Source of the DNA: Pocillopora verrucosa
Lineage: Eukaryota; Cnidaria; Anthozoa; Scleractinia; Pocilloporidae
NCBI RefSeq assembly: GCF_036669915.1
Contig: NC_089318.1
Location: forward strand, 6,087,349-6,151,348
Length of the DNA stretch: 64,000 nucleotides
Reading direction: 5' to 3'
Under the pieces are notes generated by a model. That model saw only the letters and a program-made list of their open reading frames with translations, ran no database searches and was not told the origin of the DNA. Of this stretch, positions 23,572 to 59,869 are shown piece by piece. Each line of letters opens with the position of its first letter. Within the stretch, counting starts at the first letter, position 1. Position numbers and translations under genes: made by a program.

Positions 23572-26500
23572 TCTAACAGGGTAATTAAGTATTATCAACT
23601 GTTCATGACGTAGATTGGCCACCGTAAAGAGTTTCAAAGCTGACGTTTCGAACGTTAGTCTTTCGTCAGAGGGAAGGGCTAATGCTCGAAACGTCGGCTT
23701 TTAAAACTCTTTACGGTGGTCAATTTGCGCCATCAACTCAGTTGACTAAATTACCCTGTGGGAAGGAAGTTTCCCATATTCCGAGAGGACCACAGTTGAT
23801 TAAACAAGTGGGATCGGTTACTATACAATCGACGAACGGCAAAATTGAATTTATTCGTTATATATGTCTATTTGTACCTTTTTTATTTTCTTAAAGAGAC
23901 CTCTCATCAAACCTCATCGCCTCTTTACCAAAAAACGGCTTTTCTAGACAAGTGGCTGCATTGTAAGTGAAGTTATGTTATAAATACATCTACAATTTTT
24001 TTCTTAAATATTAATAGATTTATTCAATTGATCTTGGGTACTAAGTCAAAGAAAACACGTGAAACAAAGATAGTGTCATACGTGAGAAAAAAGATTACCA
24101 ATCTAGCCTAAACTTGGTTCTGTTAAAGCTAGGTATAACGCAATTTGATAAGTCATCACAACGTTATTTAACAATTCGGATTCACGAGTTAGATGCGGGA
24201 CAGTAAAAAGTCAAAGAGGTACTCAGCACCAACTTGGGCTGGAAGCAATATCATATCCAATAAGCGCAAATAGACTAATTGTTTTAATAAATTCTGCACG
24301 TTTAATTGCTTCTGTGAATGCTTGCTAAATGCATTTTTATACTAAGCATATTCCAAATCTAATTAGCTCAACCTGAAGGTAATGCTACTTTTCACCGCCA
24401 TAACGGCAAAATAATCAAATGACCCGACATGTGCCGGCTTTTTGATCGAGCTACAACAATTTGGAAATCAGACCCATTGTGGAATCAGTTCTTTTCTATA
24501 ATATATCAACATGGACATTGACTAGAAAACTCGAAAACAAGTCCTTGCAAGTAAATGGTTTGTTGCCTTCAAAAATTTTGATTGAGTCATCATTTCCTTC
24601 AAACGGATAATGTTCACCATCTGGAATCCAAATATGGGATAATAGCAACAAGAGGAATGACTAAACGTGTGATTAATACGTTAAGTGAAGTTGAGCTGCT
24701 TATTTCACCCAGAGTTTTTAAGGTGTACTTAGTGAACCATTAAAATTCCCCGGTTCTTTCATGATCACCACTTTCAAAGCTGTTTGATTCTAAGGGGATA
24801 ATTTTGTAAAGAAACTGTGGTGCTGCATCGGTGGAGGAGTATAACAAGATAATTTAGTCTTATCAACTAAATTGATCACGTGAATTGGCCACCGTTAACT
24901 CAGTTGATGAACCAAATTATCCTGTTTTGCTTCAGATCACTGGATAGTAATCGCTTGAAGCGTATTCCTCATCGAGCCTTCTATAACAGGACTAACTTAT
25001 TCTTGCTGTAAGTACACACCGAGATTTAGATAGTCCTAAATGTTGGCCCTATTTGTGATTTTTTTTTCAAAATCAATTCTTTGTTTAGTAAAGTCACTCC
25101 TAGACACAAACGCAGATATTGCATAATGAAATTATAGCAGATAACAGTACATTATTTGCATACCATGGCAAGCAAAGAAAGCCTGATGTATTTTGCGTGC
25201 TATTTCAGATTTAAAATATATTCCTTTCTCTCAAAAATTTAAGTTTCGTGCGAGTGAAAAGGGAAATCACGCATTTCTCTCTATAGCCTTCTTGTATCTA
25301 CACGTTCGCCATTGACCAATAGGGTACGACATACCTTTTTGAGCATATGATAAGAGTTATCATCCTGCGGCTCCATAAAACGTTAAATATTGTAACTATT
25401 TTATTCCAGAACACTTTCTGATAATCCTATAGAGGTAATTGAACCAGAGGCATTTACTCTCAATGCCCCTGAACTTAAAATGTAAGTTGGAATTATTTTT
25501 TATCCGAAAGGCGCTAACTGTGATTGGTTAAGAACGGAAGGGATATATTATTTCCATCTTAGTCTTTCTTAGGCTTATTTGTATAGAACGAGCTTTTGTC
25601 AAAAAAGGTTGAGTTCATGTATCACTCTGGGAGACAAACTAGAACCTCGGATATTTCATCCAGATCTATATATTATGTGTCATTTTTTTGTGCAGCCTGC
25701 CCGTTGTATTCAACCAGTTTTCAAATTCTCGTGGCTTAATTTCTTATTGTATCAAACGTTGTCCCATCCTTTTCGTGAAAGGACAGTTATAGGGTTAGCT
25801 ACTACCTAAAGCCTTGAAATAACCTGCTAGTGTTCCCATTCCCCATATTAAAAAGTGGAGTTTTTTGTGACAGATTTCTTCTACGAACGAGGTTGAAAAC
25901 GCTGACGTCTGAGTCCTTTTCAAGTACCCATGCTCAAAATTTTCGAATGTAAGTCTCTTTCTTAAATAGATGTATCCTAAGTTTGTTTAAATAGATCAGA
26001 ACCGCGATATTGCGAGCGCAAAAGATAAGCGTTGGACTTTTGCTGGATCAGTGTCTAGCTTAATCTAGAGATTGAAAGTGGTTTTGATAGATGTTCCTTC
26101 CCAATTTAGACTTACAGCGATACACAGAGACGAAAAGTGACCAAAGATACAAAAGTGACTAAGAAAATAAGCAAACACTTGCCTTCGGCTCGTTTTTTCC
26201 AATTTTTTTAGTTGGACGAAAAAACGAGAGACAGGAAACTGTAATCAAACTTTTAAGAAGCCACTTATTTGTATGCATATTGTTTCTTGGAAATATTTTA
26301 TTTCGGGCGTAGTAATGCATTGTGATCTTTAGTCAACAGTGAGCATCGAGAACGGTTTATTCGTGTTTTTCTCGTAATAGCCTCCATTTAAGAAATATTT
26401 TTACCCTCCGACTTTAATTCTGCACTATAGTGGGCTGATCGGTGTTGATAGAGACGATCTTGTGTTGTCATTGCAGAATTTCGTCTGAAAGAATAGCGAG

Positions 26501-27682
26501 AGTGATTGATTACAATTACCTGTCAGGCAGGAACTACTCCCTGTACCTGTCAGTATGAATAAGTGCAAGATGTTTTATGAGCTTCTTTTGAGTGGGACAG
26601 TGTTTCGTTAAAAATATTTTTTAACCATGAAATATAAATTGGCATGGTATCTGAATTTATTTAAGTCACAAAACTTTACAAATACACTGCATACTAATTC
26701 ACGACATTTGGAAAGGTGATAAAAGGTCGGCCGTTCCTTCTCTTTCCAAATCCTCCCTATGGAAATGATAAATCTGTATCAAGGCCATGTTATGGTAAAA
26801 GGTCATAGTTTCCTTACCACCGGTCATGTTTGAGATTCGCTGAAAGTTGTGTTGGGCGTCAACTATAAAGATTAAGAACTTACCTCAGCGGCTGAGCTGC
26901 GTGACTCACTTTAAGTCTCATAAACCTTCGGAATACTCATAACATCATTAATTCATAGATACAGAGGCTAAAAATTCTAATTGTAAAATTACGTTCAAAG
27001 AAAATGAGCGACTTACTCCAAACTTCCTTGACTACAATAGTTCGTTACACTCATGATATTTGTTTTCAATTTTTCCGGCCACCCACTATTAAAAGGAACA
27101 GCCCGTAGTCTACATTTTAAATTTAGAAATAATTTGATGTACTCTTGACGAGACAATATATTCGCCTCCTCCTGTGTCCAACCTATGATTCATTCAATTT
27201 GGCATTCATTTTTCCTCAGGAATCCTCTGGAATCATATGAAGAAGCCATCAAAGTCCCCTTAACTGATACTTCCTTTGAGGAGGACATTTTGATTATGGT
27301 TCTGAATCGTCTCGGATTCAGAAAAACGACTTACAGTAACTACAGTATATTTTTACCCTGTCCGTTAGGAACATTTTCAAACTATACCTTGTTGACTTTG
27401 GAACCAAGTGTGGAAATATGCATAGATTGTCCTCCAGGTATGTTGTACTTGATTCCAGAGAACATTATCGAGACTGCTGGAATTCCAAAAAAGGTTTCTT
27501 CATTAACTCGGCAGTCTGGGCCATGATGATAGGCAATTTTCCCCATGGCCTGACATCATTTAAGAGAGCCTTAGTGCAATATTCAAAACTGACTCCAGCC
27601 CAAATCTAGGCACCCAAAAGTAATTGAAAATACAAGTATTTGTAAATATCTTGTTAAAAGGAGAACTAACATATATATATAT

Positions 27683-27734
<52 letters not shown>

Positions 27735-30700
27735 GTATATGTACAGACTGAAAATTTGGGCCAGATATATTACGTTCGAGAATTCGATCATTATGCTCCT
27801 AAACGTCACACTCGAAAACATAGCATTATGCCCAAACATTTCCTGTTGATTTGGCATTATACCCCTTTTAATAACACAATGTAAGGGTTTTGAGAGCTCT
27901 TCAAAAAAAGCAATTAAAGAAAAGTACTATCGCAGTGACTATAAAAGTGATAGAAACGCAATTTTACGCGTTTGTGCTCTACTTTTAATCATTATGCTCG
28001 AAATTCTGACCATAGAATTATGCCCAAAACTATGCCGGAATCAATATCAGTAGCTGGGAACAGACCCTTATATAAAACTACCGTGCAATTTTTAACAAAA
28101 AACCCCCCCTTATAAAAGTTGTTAATGTTACATGACGACAATTCACGCGTATCCTGTGTTCGAGTGTTGATATTGACCTTACAATGTCACATCCATGTTA
28201 AACCCATGTCCTAATGTTTATACTGATCATGAAATATTACATCTAGGGGTCTGCGCGCAGATGTTGATATCGATCGTGAATGCTTTCATTAAATCTAGGG
28301 GTCTTATATTCGTAACCTATATCTAGGGGTTTTCAATTGTACCTCTGAATAGTGGTAACGTAAAATGACTACTTCTAAAGGGGGTTTTTGTTAAAATTGT
28401 ACGGTAGTTTTATACAAGGGTCTGTTCCCAGCTACTGATGTTGATCCCTATGCCGGCTGGGAATCTCTAATAAAATCAAAAAAAGAAATGGATTGAAATA
28501 TAAACAGAAAAAGGGAAAGACAGCAAAATAACAACACAAAGATGTCAGCATAACATAGGTTTGCAAGATATGCATTAGATTCAGACAGCAGCCCAGCAAG
28601 TAGTTGGACTCCTGACTCAGATGATGGACGTCAGAGCCACGAGTCCTGTGATCTTCTCTTTTCAGGTGGGTTTTACTCCGATAGCCTCGCTTTCGTGAGT
28701 AAAGGTTGTAAGAAATGTCCAAACGGTTCTTACGTTGCATACGACAAGAAGCCTGGAAAATCAATATCAGAGTGCAAGTCGTGTCCTCAAGGTCAGCTCT
28801 AACTAACGATTTCATACCGTTGAATTAAGTTCTCCGAGGCAAACGTTAAAAGTTACAAATTGTAGCATTTCCGAGATTTTTCAACCATCTAAAGTGTCAA
28901 GTTTGAATAGGAGATGTGTGTACGAAAATACCTTTTCATTTGTTGCCCCAATAGTTCTTGCTGATAAATGTTTACTGGGTTAGTGTTAGTCATTCGAAGA
29001 TAACTCTGTGATTTAACGCCCAGTCAAAACCATTTCTATCATATGAATGTGTAAACTACCTGCTGACGATAAAATATTCTTAAGATGTGGCCCAACGAAG
29101 GCCAAAAGTAGAAGGCAAAAGTCAAAGTTGACAATAGAACAGAGGGAGAAGGTGAGATGAGGCAAATAAGTTTAGCCTCAAGAAATGAATTAAAGGTCTG
29201 CATAGCGTCAAAAGCCATTTGGTTGTGACTTTGTGTTACGTTGCCTTTAGGTCAACCCTTTACTTAAGGTAAGCTCTCAAACGAGAACGAAAACATAAAC
29301 ACTATAGCAGTCATTCTTACCTTTACTAGGAACTGAGACTGACTTTTTCGCTGGATACCGAGCTTGCCCGTGCTTGGAAGGTCATTATCGAACCCATCTG
29401 TTCGAGGGATGCCGCAAATGTGGCAAAGGTGGACTTGTCTGTCAAGATGAATTTGCCTCTTTGAAACCTGGTTATTGGTGGGATTGGCGTAACGATTCTT
29501 ACAAACATCGTTATAAAGAATTTATAAAAAATCTCTATGCATCTTTACCAGCACTTGATAAGAATTTCGTGCAGTATCCTTATGCACTTCCAACGCCGTA
29601 CAGGTGTCAGGTACCAGAGTCCTGTGAGGGCGGATTGGACTCACTATGTGCAGATGGATATGAGGGACCAATATGCGCCGTATGCAGCTCAGGATACCAC
29701 AAGCAATTCCACAGTTGCAAAAGTGCCCATCAAAATCGTGGATCGTGGGACAATCTTCTCTTGTGGCTGTGATTTTATTAATGACATTTACCCTTTCGAC
29801 ATGGAAAAGCAAAGCAAAGCTTGCAATGGACCATGGTCACACTCTTCTGGACACATTCTTATCCAAACTTAAGATCTTAATCGGTTTTTACCAAGTCACC
29901 CATGGCTTATTGGACGTTTTCTCCTATATCAGCTGGCCAGACTCGTTAAAAGGTGTTGCAAAGTACTCAGAAGTGCTACAACTAAATTTGCTTCATATAG
30001 CACCTGCTCATTGCCTTTTTCCAGAATTACGCGCGAATGCATTTGGAGACTTGTTTGTGATCGTGTCAATCAATGCAATCGCCATTGGTGCTTCTGGTGT
30101 GTTCTACGGTGTTCGTAAGAGAATCATCTTGCAAAATAAAAGCCTGGAGGACGAAGAAAAACCAGCTAAGATCTTAGAGATGAAATAAGTCGTGTACAAA
30201 AATGTCTTCTTTGTCCTCTATGTGACTTACCTGAGTACGTTTTCTAAGACAGCCAGCGTTTTACAACTTGCTTGTCGTAAAGTCTGCAGAGACAAAAATG
30301 AAGAGTTGTGCAACGAGTACCTCAAACCAGACTACAGCGTGAAATGCCAAGGCTCAACATATAACCACCTGTTGATTGTTGCATACATTTCCACTGCGTA
30401 CATCTTAGCTCTACCCGTTGCTTCATTCATCGCCCTTTGGAGGTATCGGCGAGCAATGTCAACTACGGCAGACAGTGACGGTTCAGGCGTTGGCACGGAA
30501 CTTGTTGAAGGACTCCGATTTCTTTTCGAAAACTACAAACCATATACGTGGTACTGGGAACTGATTGAAATGTCTCGAAAAGTGGTTTTAACATCTGGCC
30601 TTATTCTTGTGGGTCATGAAAGCAGGTCCTACATTGGTCTGGCATGGGTCGCAGCTGGTGTGTATGGAATTCATTTCTCCTGGATGAAACCCATACAGGA

Positions 30701-32352
30701 CCCATTCGAAAACAGATTAATGACGACCTCCCTTTCCGTTACAGTTGTCAACTTGGGTATCGGTGCCGTTAGCAAAATTCCAGCAGAGAATATATCTGAC
30801 ACAGTGGATAAAGACATGGATGCTTTAACAATGAAGATACTGATTCTTGGTGCAAATACGCTTGTAATTGGCCTTCTTGTTGGTAAGTACTGATAAATTG
30901 TTTATGAAAAATTTGAGCAAAATACTTAAATCAAACCCGCTCTTGCTTCTTGTTTTTTCAAACCTGCACGTGGACGCTAAAATGGCCATTCACGACCAAG
31001 CCTTCCGATCAAAGTATTTCGACACCCTTGGAATTATTATTATCTATTCTTTTGTATTTGACTTTGCGAGGAAAGTTATGAAAGGAAGATATATAATTAA
31101 CTCTATAGGTTAAATTTATGCTAACGCAAGGAGTAAGCCTGCCTGCGTTCTATTATCTTAAATAACTTCCTAAAATGTCAACCGGAACAGTTTGGAATAG
31201 TTCATGACTTTTATGTGATAGGAATTCCGTGCAGATATCACACGATGGGTTACTTCAGTGCTTGATATGTGACATAATTCATTTTTGCTGTTGGCAAGAA
31301 TGTTCTATGGCAGAAGGAGAAGCGGGAAAAGAGAAAATTCCACTAAATGGATGCTAATTCAATTTCTTTTACTCACACGGGGAGATTTAGCAGTTTAGAG
31401 AGTGATTATATGTATACCCTAATATTTTTGGGGTAGATTGGCCTATGGGGTGTGGATTACTTTGGTGAAATACTACTGAGCTGAACAACCTTTACTATCA
31501 GAAAAAAAAACGCTAAGAAAATTCTTATAATTTGAAATCTATTTACTTTACCATCAGTTCAATACTGTGTGTACTTACATCAGTATTTGAAAGAGTGGCG
31601 CAAGAACCCGCAGTGGTCCTTTTCCTGTTGCTTGGCGTTGGTTCTTCCTCTCAATGATTTGCACGGGGAAATTCGTGGTATGGTCGGAAAGAACATGCTT
31701 AAAGCACAGCTTCAAACAGATATGATGGGAAAACCTTCCATTAGTGGCTGCGCAAAAGAGAGTGGAGCAATGAGTTTCAATCTATCTCGAGAAGACTTCG
31801 ATAGAGATGATGCAAATACGACAGAATTCCATGAGTTACACTTAAAGAAAAGCAAACATCGTCAGTACCACCCAAAAATCAAGTATGACCTTGGTACACA
31901 GACAGAGGTCACTATGCCATCATATGTTGCTACCTATTGGTCACTAGAGCGAGCAGATATCTCTGTAAGGACATTGAATATTTAAAATTTATGCTAAAAC
32001 CGATAATTTTCACAATTAAACTAGTTTTAGCGGTAGAATCAAATAAAAAGCGCGCTTTACTTCGTCCCGTATGCAGGACGATCAGACACCATCTCTTTTG
32101 TACGAATGATAAAGGTCTGAAACGTTATGAGTATATTTACATGCTCACCTGTCTCTTAAAAGTTTTATCGGGTTACTAAGATGACGGATCAGTCGGAAGT
32201 TTGGCAGTTTTTATACACAAACAGTGTAAAACCATGGCTTTTGCGGCTTTTCCTTTGTTCTGCAAGAAGTGATGGAATTCTATCAAGCTACAATACTCAT
32301 TATGTTCTGTAACTTTATGTTTCCTTTCCATCAGTTGGACACGACCCTTTGA
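13496..32352 (+). CDS. Ig/LRR receptor-like gene with polytopic membrane region (whole locus)
   Basis: Exons chain with consistent phases: signal peptide 13496-13598; Ig-like 15539-15772; LRR N-cap 16520-16631; about 23 LRR exons from 17317-17388 to 26477-26548; linker/Cys-rich 27220-27437; Cys-rich 28666-28791; membrane exon 29330-30882; tail 31594-31964; last exon 32335-32352. All usable LRR exons start and end in phase 2. Full use would give roughly 1,450 residues: a secreted-side Ig and LRR ectodomain, Ephrin-receptor-like/EGF-like cysteine modules, seven or eight membrane spans and a cytoplasmic tail. The membrane exon carries a 1-nt frameshift (near 29718) and an in-frame TAA (30186), so this allele may be a pseudogene. 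The last two junctions are the least certain. I do not recognise a named orthologue; a pattern-recognition or adhesion receptor is an inference. Confidence 0.65.
14105..14980 (-). mobile_element. Penelope-like retroelement RT fragment, split by a younger insertion
   Basis: On the minus strand, SLYTNIPQEEGTDIVRKAYE (about 14970-14850) belongs to the fingers/palm of a Penelope-like RT, and KENSFQFNEENFLQTHETA plus MGTKMEVSFANIFMAEIEMK with the catalytic YFDD (usual form YIDD) follow at 14628-14450. The two parts are separated exactly by the TTAA-flanked element at 14629-14840. The coding frame downstream of YFDD loses residues and ends at 14109. The element sits in intron 1 of the LRR receptor gene, in the opposite orientation. 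Inactive copy. Confidence 0.82.
14629..14840. mobile_element. TTAA-flanked MITE (piggyBac-like ends) inside the Penelope fragment
   Basis: Flanked on both sides by TTAA, with ends CCCTTTAACTCTC and its inverse GGGAGTTAAAGGG. TTAA target duplication and CCC-starting ends are the signature of piggyBac-mobilised elements. A near copy is at 32535-32746, and diverged members are at 47359 and 55544. Confidence 0.82.
15539..15772 (+). CDS. Exon: Ig-like domain of the LRR receptor
   Basis: A symmetric phase 1-1 exon of 234 nt encoding 78 residues. It has the Ig pattern of a strand-B-like GHEVTFSVNG and the strand-F motif GKFTCMARNSFG with the typical C-x-A-x-N. The usual strand-B cysteine is replaced (VTFSV), so the canonical disulfide cannot form. 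There are several N-glycosylation sequons (NGT, NTT, NST). It follows the signal exon in frame and precedes the LRR cap, so an N-terminal Ig on an LRR ectodomain is expected. Confidence 0.7.
16520..16631 (+). CDS. Exon: cysteine-bearing N-terminal LRR cap
   Basis: Bounded by TTTCTAAG and a GTAAG donor; enters in phase 1 and leaves in phase 2. It encodes DCGPDCSSSRSDG followed by LSCVNVAVMQITPCLVQ, with four cysteines spaced like a shortened LRRNT. It turns the phase 1 front part of the gene into the phase 2 series used by all LRR exons after it. Confidence 0.6.
19094..19371 (+). pseudogene. Two LRR exons with lost splice donors
   Basis: The exon copy at 19094 keeps the acceptor CTAAACAG and most of a type A LRR but lacks the normal CTGTAAG end (it reads TTGCCGAAGTG). 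The copy at 19300-19371 is otherwise intact but its donor GT has become AT (AGAGCTATGAGTG). Both should be skipped in splicing. Because neighbours are phase-matched, skipping does not break the frame. Confidence 0.7.
19640..21590 (+). repeat. Recent ~1.02-kb tandem duplication within the LRR array
   Basis: Exons at 19735, 19900, 20169 and the remnant near 20340 recur at 20755, 20920, 21188 and 21397 with a constant offset of 1,019-1,020 nt, introns included, at high identity. The encoded stretches YNICNGIYPFLNRYLYFYAI in both copies are identical. The exon remnant at about 20338-20406 has lost its acceptor, while its partner at 21397-21468 is intact. Confidence 0.85.
20070..20240 (+). CDS. 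Possible composite exon in the LRR array (duplicated at 21089-21259)
   Basis: A half-LRR with its own AG acceptor runs straight into intron-like sequence and then into the LRR exon at 20169. The whole 171 nt is open and phase-neutral, so either the 72-nt form or the 171-nt form could be used by acceptor choice. The longer product would insert a hydrophobic stretch (FLPGKLILNICLNAFSF) that does not look like LRR. Probably an exon-intron fusion left by an unequal exchange, but splicing could expose it. Confidence 0.35.
21700..22160 (+). pseudogene. Degenerate LRR exons at the 3' edge of the array
   Basis: Partial exon copies begin near 21710, 21808, 21905 and 22075. Each keeps the ATTTGTCTT start of an LRR but has premature endings, lost acceptors or insertions. 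They mark the older, decayed edge of the array. Comparable remnants lie near 17046, 17158, 18267, 18615-18780 and 20500-20690. Confidence 0.6.
22236..26548 (+). CDS. Divergent LRR exons after the array
   Basis: Eight exons in the same phase 2-2 pattern but individually distinct: 22236-22307 (72 nt, GC donor), 22549-22620 (72), 22886-22954 (69), 23897-23962 (66), 24936-25007 (72), 25410-25481 (72), 25874-25948 (75) and 26477-26548 (72). They encode LRRs such as LDLSFNKIVSLSTNVF, LSLDSNRLKRIPHRAF and LTLSDNPIEVIEPEAF, the last ones drifting from the consensus as C-terminal repeats do. Introns here are longer and hold interspersed repeats. These are the stable C-terminal LRRs, in contrast to the freshly amplified array. 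Confidence 0.7.
23041..23290 (+). mobile_element. tRNA-derived SINE (diverged)
   Basis: Has a box A/box B-like head (GGTGGCCTAACGTTTGGTGC, then CTTGAGACCTTGAGGTTGGA) and a body resembling the one at 37111-37318. It lies in an LRR receptor intron. Confidence 0.5.
23535..23760. repeat. Head-to-head pair of an interspersed repeat with a hairpin core
   Basis: Minus-strand copy 23535-23669 and plus-strand copy from about 23665 share CTCGAAACGTC(A/G)GCTTTT and ACTCTTTACGGTGG, meeting at their cores. The same family is at 9631-9722 and 43165-43325, with a core-less piece at 24813-24925. The core has CTGACGA, a short stem and GAAAC. Confidence 0.75.
24813..24925. repeat. Interspersed repeat fragment next to LRR exon 24936
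   Basis: Contains AAACTGTGGTGCTGCATCGG and AATTGGCCACCGTTAACTCA, parts of the family at 23535 and 43165. It ends about 10 nt before the acceptor of the following exon. Confidence 0.65.
27220..27437 (+). CDS. Exon: post-LRR linker and start of Cys-rich module
   Basis: Enters in phase 2 after TTCCTCAG and leaves in phase 1 at CCTCCAG/GTATGT. It encodes NPLESYEEAIKVPLTDTSFE, a helix-rich linker, then FLPCPLGTFSNYTLLTLEP and ICIDCPPG, the CPxGTFS...CxxCPPG pattern of Ephrin-receptor-like (GCC2/GCC3) modules. It takes the place of an LRR C-cap. Confidence 0.65.
27667..27740. repeat. AT dinucleotide microsatellite
   Basis: Alternating AT/TA tract interrupted by GTATATGTAT units, in an intron of the LRR receptor gene. 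Open frames across it are artefacts. Confidence 0.9.
28039..28447. mobile_element. Foldback/MITE with ~65-nt inverted ends and 9-bp target duplication
   Basis: The left arm (ATCAATATCAGTAGCTGGGA through ACTACCGTGCAATTTT) matches the inverted right arm (28375-28447) at over 90 percent. The element is flanked by CTATGCCGG on both sides (28030-28038 and 28448-28456). The interior repeats words around ACATCTAGGGGTCT. It inserted into sequence that itself has repeated CATTATGC motifs (27785-28030), perhaps an older element. Confidence 0.85.
28666..28791 (+). CDS. Exon: Ephrin-receptor-like Cys-rich module
   Basis: A symmetric phase 1-1 exon of 126 nt. It encodes GGFYSDSLAF, then CKKCPNGSYVAYDKKPG and CKSCPQG, the GCC2/GCC3 (Ephrin_rec_like) pattern. 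It continues the module started in the previous exon and leads to the membrane exon. Confidence 0.72.
29330..30882 (+). pseudogene. Exon: EGF-like region and polytopic membrane domain, with frameshift and stop
   Basis: First part (29330 to about 29717): Cys-rich with CRKCGKGGLVCQDEF, GYWWDWRNDS and CEGGLDSLCADGYEGPICAV. The frame then shifts by one at AAAAG near 29718; restoring a base would align KCPSKSW to the preceding cysteine pattern. After that come hydrophobic spans near SLVAVILLMTFTLSTW, LKILIGFYQVTHGLLDVFSY, DLFVIVSINAIAIGAS, NVFFVLYVTYLSTF, YISTAYILALPVASFIALW, RSYIGLAWVAAGVYGIHF and ILILGANTLVIGLLVG, with WYWELIEMSRKVVLTSG between. An in-frame TAA sits at 30186-30188. The arrangement recalls Cys-rich plus TRP-like or 7TM-like membrane proteins of invertebrates and protists. 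Exon length is one base short of what the flanking phases require, in agreement with a single deletion. Confidence 0.72.
31594..31964 (+). CDS. Exon: cytoplasmic tail of the LRR receptor
   Basis: Open from WRKNPQWSFSCCLALVLPLN through GSAKE-like linker sequence to WSLERADIS, then a GTAAGG donor. Hydrophilic, with charged stretches (NLSREDFDRDDANTTEF, LHLKKSKHRQYHPK). The acceptor is uncertain: ATTTGAAAG/AG fits the phase 1 end of the membrane exon, whereas ACATCAG/TA looks stronger but puts the exon in the wrong phase. Confidence 0.5.
32335..32352 (+). CDS. Possible last exon of the LRR receptor (LDTTL end)
   Basis: After TTTCCATCAG, phase 0 reading gives LDTTL and a stop. The end T-T-L matches a class I PDZ-binding C-terminus. 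If the phase were 1 instead, a longer end beginning GHDPLSITCHLLKQ would be read. The phase of the preceding donor favours the short end. Confidence 0.35.
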   Translation: MDTTL

Positions 32353-59062
<26,710 letters not shown>

Positions 59063-59869
59063 CCGCGTTCCCAGCAAAGGTGGCGGTCTCGTAAAACTCG
59101 ATAAAACTCAGTCAGTTGAAAGAGCGGAAGACAACAACTATAAGAAGATTCATCTCCGAAAGTGAATTAATTGGCTCGTTGAAATTGAGGGGTATTTTGC
59201 GCTGTTCAACCTCAAACTCTGGTTAAGTTGACGGTGTACGTCGGAGACGAAATATTTGTTTAGCTCGAGCTTTTAATCAGAGATATGTGGCCCGATGATG
59301 TCACGACTTTCGAAGAACTCTGCAGAGCTCGTTTTCAGATGAGCATAGACTAAAGTTCGAAAACGATTTAAGATTTTTTCCTGCAATTGTGCACGAACTT
59401 TTCCCTGATGTGGGAATGATATTACTGAGAAGCAAAAGATCAGAATTGCTTTGAGATTTCTAACCGTCATGCAATTGGGTTAAGTTCTTTTAGTGAAAGC
59501 AATGAAGGAAGAATCTGGAGTGTTTTGGATCAGAGCATTGAGGGGCAGCCGGTGATATCGGAAAATATGCCCGGGGCTTTCCACGATGCTAATGGAGACG
59601 AGTTATGTCAAGTTCTCTGCACCATTTCGATTGTTGTTGTTGTTTTTTATCTCAAGGGCTGAGAAGAATTTAGTTGTAGATTTGCGATGGTTCCAAGTCT
59701 TTTTGCCTGAAGCCGACATGAAAAAGTCGTATCTTTGGTCTTTGAAAAATTACTTCGTATTTAAATGGAAGCACATTTCCGCACAGTCAGTGCTACAGGG
59801 TCTTGCCTTAAAGAGGAAAGGAAAATAAGGAGGAAAGGAAATAATAAAAGGCCTTGAGGGCAAAATAAA
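59063..59869 (+). other. Probable EML 3' UTR
   Basis: Follows the TAA at 59060-59062. AATAAA at 59864-59869 is a good poly-A signal candidate; an earlier ATAATAAAAG lies near 59840. No coding frame of interest. Confidence 0.55.

Noticed and set aside
27624..27884. Frames over the AT microsatellite on both strands
   Set aside because: Alternating Tyr/Ile from a dinucleotide tract; not coding.
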